This document shows, piece after piece, positions 63,033 through 64,000 of a DNA stretch of 64,000 nucleotides (position 1 is the stretch's first letter; every line of letters begins with the position of its first letter). This DNA comes from Austwickia chelonae NBRC 105200 (GTDB lineage Bacteria > Actinomycetota > Actinomycetes > Actinomycetales > Dermatophilaceae). The stretch is from NCBI RefSeq assembly GCF_000298175.1, contig NZ_BAGZ01000018.1, positions 50,189-114,188 on the forward strand. The letters run 5' to 3'. The notes below the pieces were generated by a model. That model ran no database searches, had not been told where the DNA came from, and saw only the letters and a program-made list of their open reading frames with translations. The position numbers were made by a program, and so were the translations under genes.

Positions 63033-63515
63033 CTACCGCCTGAGTTCCAGCACCGTGGTGCCGATCCTCAGCTGGCTGCCGTCACGCATCTCAATCGGCT
63101 GCGAGATGCGCTGACCAGACACGAAAGTGCCATTGGTGGAGTTGAGATCCTCGAGATACCAATGTCCTGCCTCCTCGAAGATGCGGGCATGACGGCCCGA
63201 AGAGAAGTCGTCATCCAGGACGAGAGTGCACTCCGGGTTACGACCCAGGAGCACTCCCGAAGAACGGAGCGGCACCGTCGTTCCGCGCAACGGACCCTCC
63301 ACGATGACCAGCGAACGTAACCCACGCCCCCGACGCTCTGCACGGCTCGAAGGCACGTTCGAGGTCGGACGAACCTTCGCCCGACCGTCGGCGGCCTTCT
63401 TCACGATGCGGGTTCCGTACAGATCGCTGCGGATCACCCCGACGATGCTGAACACGAAGAGCCACATCAGGATGAGCAGACCGAGCCGTACGGCGGTGAG
63501 GGTGAGTTCGCTCAA
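63033..63515 (-). CDS. fhaB: FHA-domain protein FhaB (FipA)
   Basis: 160 residues. An N-terminal membrane helix (LTAVRLGLLILMWLFVFSIVGVI), a basic linker and an FHA domain (about 75–160: LLGRNPECTLVLDDDFSSGRHARIF, then DLNSTNGTFVSG). The Arg, Ser-Gly-Arg-His and Asn-Gly residues that grip phosphothreonine are all present. FhaB is a PknA/PknB substrate linked to division in mycobacteria. It ends 3 nt before pstP and follows fhaA by 7 nt. Confidence 0.94.
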   Translation of the reverse strand: MSELTLTAVRLGLLILMWLFVFSIVGVIRSDLYGTRIVKKAADGRAKVRPTSNVPSSRAERRGRGLRSLVIVEGPLRGTTVPLRSSGVLLGRNPECTLVLDDDFSSGRHARIFEEAGHWYLEDLNSTNGTFVSGQRISQPIEMRDGSQLRIGTTVLELRR

Positions 63516-63522
63516 TGTCCCT

Positions 63523-64000
63523 TCACCGCCTGCCCGAGCGGATGACCAGGCTGGTCCTCCCGAGGGTGATCCTGTCTCCGTCGGTCACATGCTGGCTGGT
63601 GATGCGGTCACCGTTCACGAACGTGCCGTTGGTCGAACCCAGATCGCGCACCGAGATGGCGAAATGCGGCCCGTCGTGCGTCACCCGGATCTCGGCATGC
63701 CGACGGCTGATGCCCGCATCCTCCAAGGTGATGTCGACATGCGGGTCGCGGCCCAGCACTGTCAACGCGCTCAGCAACGGATACCCGTGACCGTCCATGT
63801 CCAGCCACGGACGCTCGCTCGGATCGACCCGAGCCGCCGACGGACGAGGCGGAGCCGGAGCTTCCCGAGGATCCCGGTCGTAGTCGTCGTAATCCCTTCC
63901 ACCGTAGGCAGCCTCCCTGCCCGCGGGGGGCTGGGCAGGCCAACGGTCGGCTGCAGGGGCGGCCGGAACCGCAGCGGCTGCTGCCTGGTACGGGTCGTAC
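63523..64000 (-). CDS. fhaA: FHA-domain protein FhaA (5' part outside window)
   Basis: Only the last 158 codons are present; the frame is open to the right edge. A disordered Tyr/Asp/Arg/Pro/Ala-rich linker (YGGRDYDDYDRD) leads to a C-terminal FHA domain (VLGRDPHVDITLEDAGISRRHAEIRV, then DLGSTNGTFVNG) with intact phosphothreonine-binding residues. The usual N-terminal DUF3662 domain would lie beyond 64000. In M. tuberculosis FhaA binds the phosphorylated MviN pseudokinase domain. Confidence 0.9.
   Translation of the reverse strand, partial: YDPYQAAAAAVPAAPAADRWPAQPPAGREAAYGGRDYDDYDRDPREAPAPPRPSAARVDPSERPWLDMDGHGYPLLSALTVLGRDPHVDITLEDAGISRRHAEIRVTHDGPHFAISVRDLGSTNGTFVNGDRITSQHVTDGDRITLGRTSLVIRSGRR

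Overview
This 64 kb window is the replication-origin region of a high-GC actinobacterial chromosome. The order rpmH–dnaA–oriC–dnaN–recF–DUF721–gyrB–gyrA–DUF3566–tRNA-Ile–DLW-39–tRNA-Ala, flanked by parAB and by the pknB–pknA–pbpA–rodA–pstP–fhaB–fhaA cell-wall kinase cluster, is an actinobacterial hallmark. Class E sortase, CrgA, MurJ with a separate pseudokinase protein, SigM with its anti-sigma factor and many GTG starts fit Micrococcales. A Dermatophilaceae-like genus is my best guess, but that is inference only. No insertion sequence, prophage or CRISPR array was seen.

Layout. 1–3.5 kb: three accessory genes (a secreted delta-60-repeat protein cut by the left edge, a DUF4352-like lipoprotein, a multi-spanning membrane protein). 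3.5–9.4 kb, minus strand: rpsF–ssb–rpsR–rplI plus a GT87 membrane mannosyltransferase-like protein and a class A penicillin-binding protein. 9.8–13.5 kb, plus: inositol-phosphate synthase and a TetR-regulated two-gene ABC exporter. 13.5–25 kb: cca, then a long plus-strand run nudix–DUF6049–murJ–pseudokinase–sigM, the anti-sigma gene and trxB–trxA. 25–31.5 kb, minus: nudix–parB–parA–rsmG–jag–yidC–yidD–rnpA–rpmH. 32–43.8 kb, plus: the dnaA-to-DUF3566 replication and topology block with oriC at about 33.5–34.4 kb. 43.8–54 kb: tRNAs, a Ca2+/H+ antiporter, a nucleoside hydrolase, malic enzyme, an ArsR-controlled Cys/His-rich metal-binding protein, a HAD phosphatase, cyclophilin, rhomboid and crgA. 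53.7–64 kb: sortase E, pabA, then the minus-strand kinase/elongation cluster that runs off the right edge inside fhaA.

How it works together. DnaA acts on oriC and gyrase relieves supercoils. ParB loads on three parS sites 6–9 kb left of oriC. RnpA, YidC and YidD serve tRNA maturation and membrane insertion. PknA/PknB, PstP and the FHA proteins control PbpA/RodA, and by analogy with mycobacteria the MurJ-partner pseudokinase. SigM and thioredoxin supply envelope and thiol-stress responses.

The most interesting non-gene signals are: a second cluster of five perfect DnaA boxes about 19 kb from oriC (53.03–53.21 kb); a perfect CRP/GlxR-type site inside oriC; a parS embedded in a 48-bp perfect palindrome after trxA; consensus-like SigM and SigR/SigH promoters; an S6:S18-like leader that can sequester the rpsF ribosome-binding site; and autoregulatory operators at ino1, the tetR gene and the arsR gene. 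The most interesting gene is the 104-residue protein after the arsR gene, with 20 Cys, 16 His and an exact 81-bp tandem repeat unit length.
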